From NCBI RefSeq assembly GCF_002863005.1, contig NZ_PKDG01000001.1, forward strand, positions 1 to 32,043: a DNA stretch of 32,043 nt. The letters are read 5' to 3'. The position numbers and the translations under genes are program-made. Under the pieces are notes generated by a model. The model made no database searches and was not told the origin of the DNA. It saw only the letters and a program-made list of their open reading frames with translations. Every line of letters begins with the position of its first letter. The stretch's first letter is position 1. The stretch is from Pseudoxanthomonas sp. GTDB lineage: Bacteria > Pseudomonadota > Gammaproteobacteria > Xanthomonadales > Xanthomonadaceae. Shown here one piece after another: positions 31,955 through 32,043 of the stretch.

Positions 31955-32043
31955 ATGCAGCGCACCATTTCCGTGGCAGTGGCGGGCGCGCTGGCGCTCC
32001 TGGCGGGAGCCTGCCAGCAGGAGGCTCCCGACGCTGCCGCCGT
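31955..32043 (+). CDS. Lipoprotein, N-terminal fragment
   Basis: Only 29 codons are in the window. The protein begins MQRTISVAVAGALALLAGAC, a textbook lipoprotein signal with lipobox L-A-G-A-C (Cys20), followed by QQEAPDAAA. The ribosome-binding site GGAGGGG lies 7 nt before the ATG. It is divergent from the AraC-family gene, which may control it. The family cannot be decided from this fragment. Confidence 0.75.
   Translation, partial: MQRTISVAVAGALALLAGACQQEAPDAAA

Overview
This is a high-GC gammaproteobacterial chromosome segment, most likely from the Xanthomonadaceae (Pseudoxanthomonas, Stenotrophomonas, Lysobacter or Xanthomonas). That placement is inferred from gene orders typical of the family (thiE/rubredoxin, rdgB-hemW, rph/yicC-gmk-rpoZ-spoT-ridA) and from dispersed palindromic repeats of the GTGGGAGCGACGTAAGTCGC and GTAGCCCGGGTAAGCG kinds. 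Nearly every base is coding and almost all genes are housekeeping or conserved. I see no tRNA, rRNA, insertion sequence, prophage or CRISPR array.

Layout. Positions 1-6.4 kb (mostly minus): a two-component system cut by the left edge, a secreted DJ-1/PfpI-like protein, a HAD hydrolase overlapping hemL, thiE divergent from a rubredoxin gene, a SirB1/TPR protein and a DUF192 lipoprotein. Two near-identical 65-nt palindromic repeats flank the thiE/rubredoxin pair. Positions 6.4-8.7 kb: an unrecognised gene divergent from an HTH regulator, with nested inverted repeats over a strong promoter, then an SH3-domain protein and rpiA. Positions 8.7-15.3 kb: the conserved EVE / 5-formyl-THF cyclo-ligase / 6S RNA / zapA / coiled-coil block, and ygfB-pepP on the other strand, separated by a PAS-PAS-GGDEF-EAL gene. 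Positions 15.3-19.5 kb: small accessory genes (GFA, YCII, MAPEG, zinc ribbon, a low-GC putative lipoprotein, a small membrane protein) and the prolidase gene pepQ. Positions 19.5-25.5 kb (minus): rph, a VOC protein, rdgB, hemW, DUF1631 and a PilZ protein. Positions 25.6-30.8 kb (plus): yicC, gmk, rpoZ, spoT, an orphan gene and ridA. The right edge holds an AraC-type regulator divergent from a truncated lipoprotein gene.

How the genes connect. Stress and growth-rate control is concentrated here: 6S RNA, the omega subunit, the bifunctional (p)ppGpp enzyme SpoT, and RNase PH beside the YicC ribonuclease. Cyclic-di-GMP signalling is represented by the GGDEF-EAL protein and the PilZ protein whose start overlaps the DUF1631 gene. 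Metabolite and nucleotide housekeeping is covered by RdgB, RidA, HemL, HemW, ThiE, RpiA and the folate cyclo-ligase. I found no clearly new multi-gene system. The best leads are the regulator/operator pair near 6.9 kb, the mirror-symmetric rph/yicC promoter, the repeat families, and two atypical orphan genes at 17.0-17.5 and 30.0-30.3 kb.
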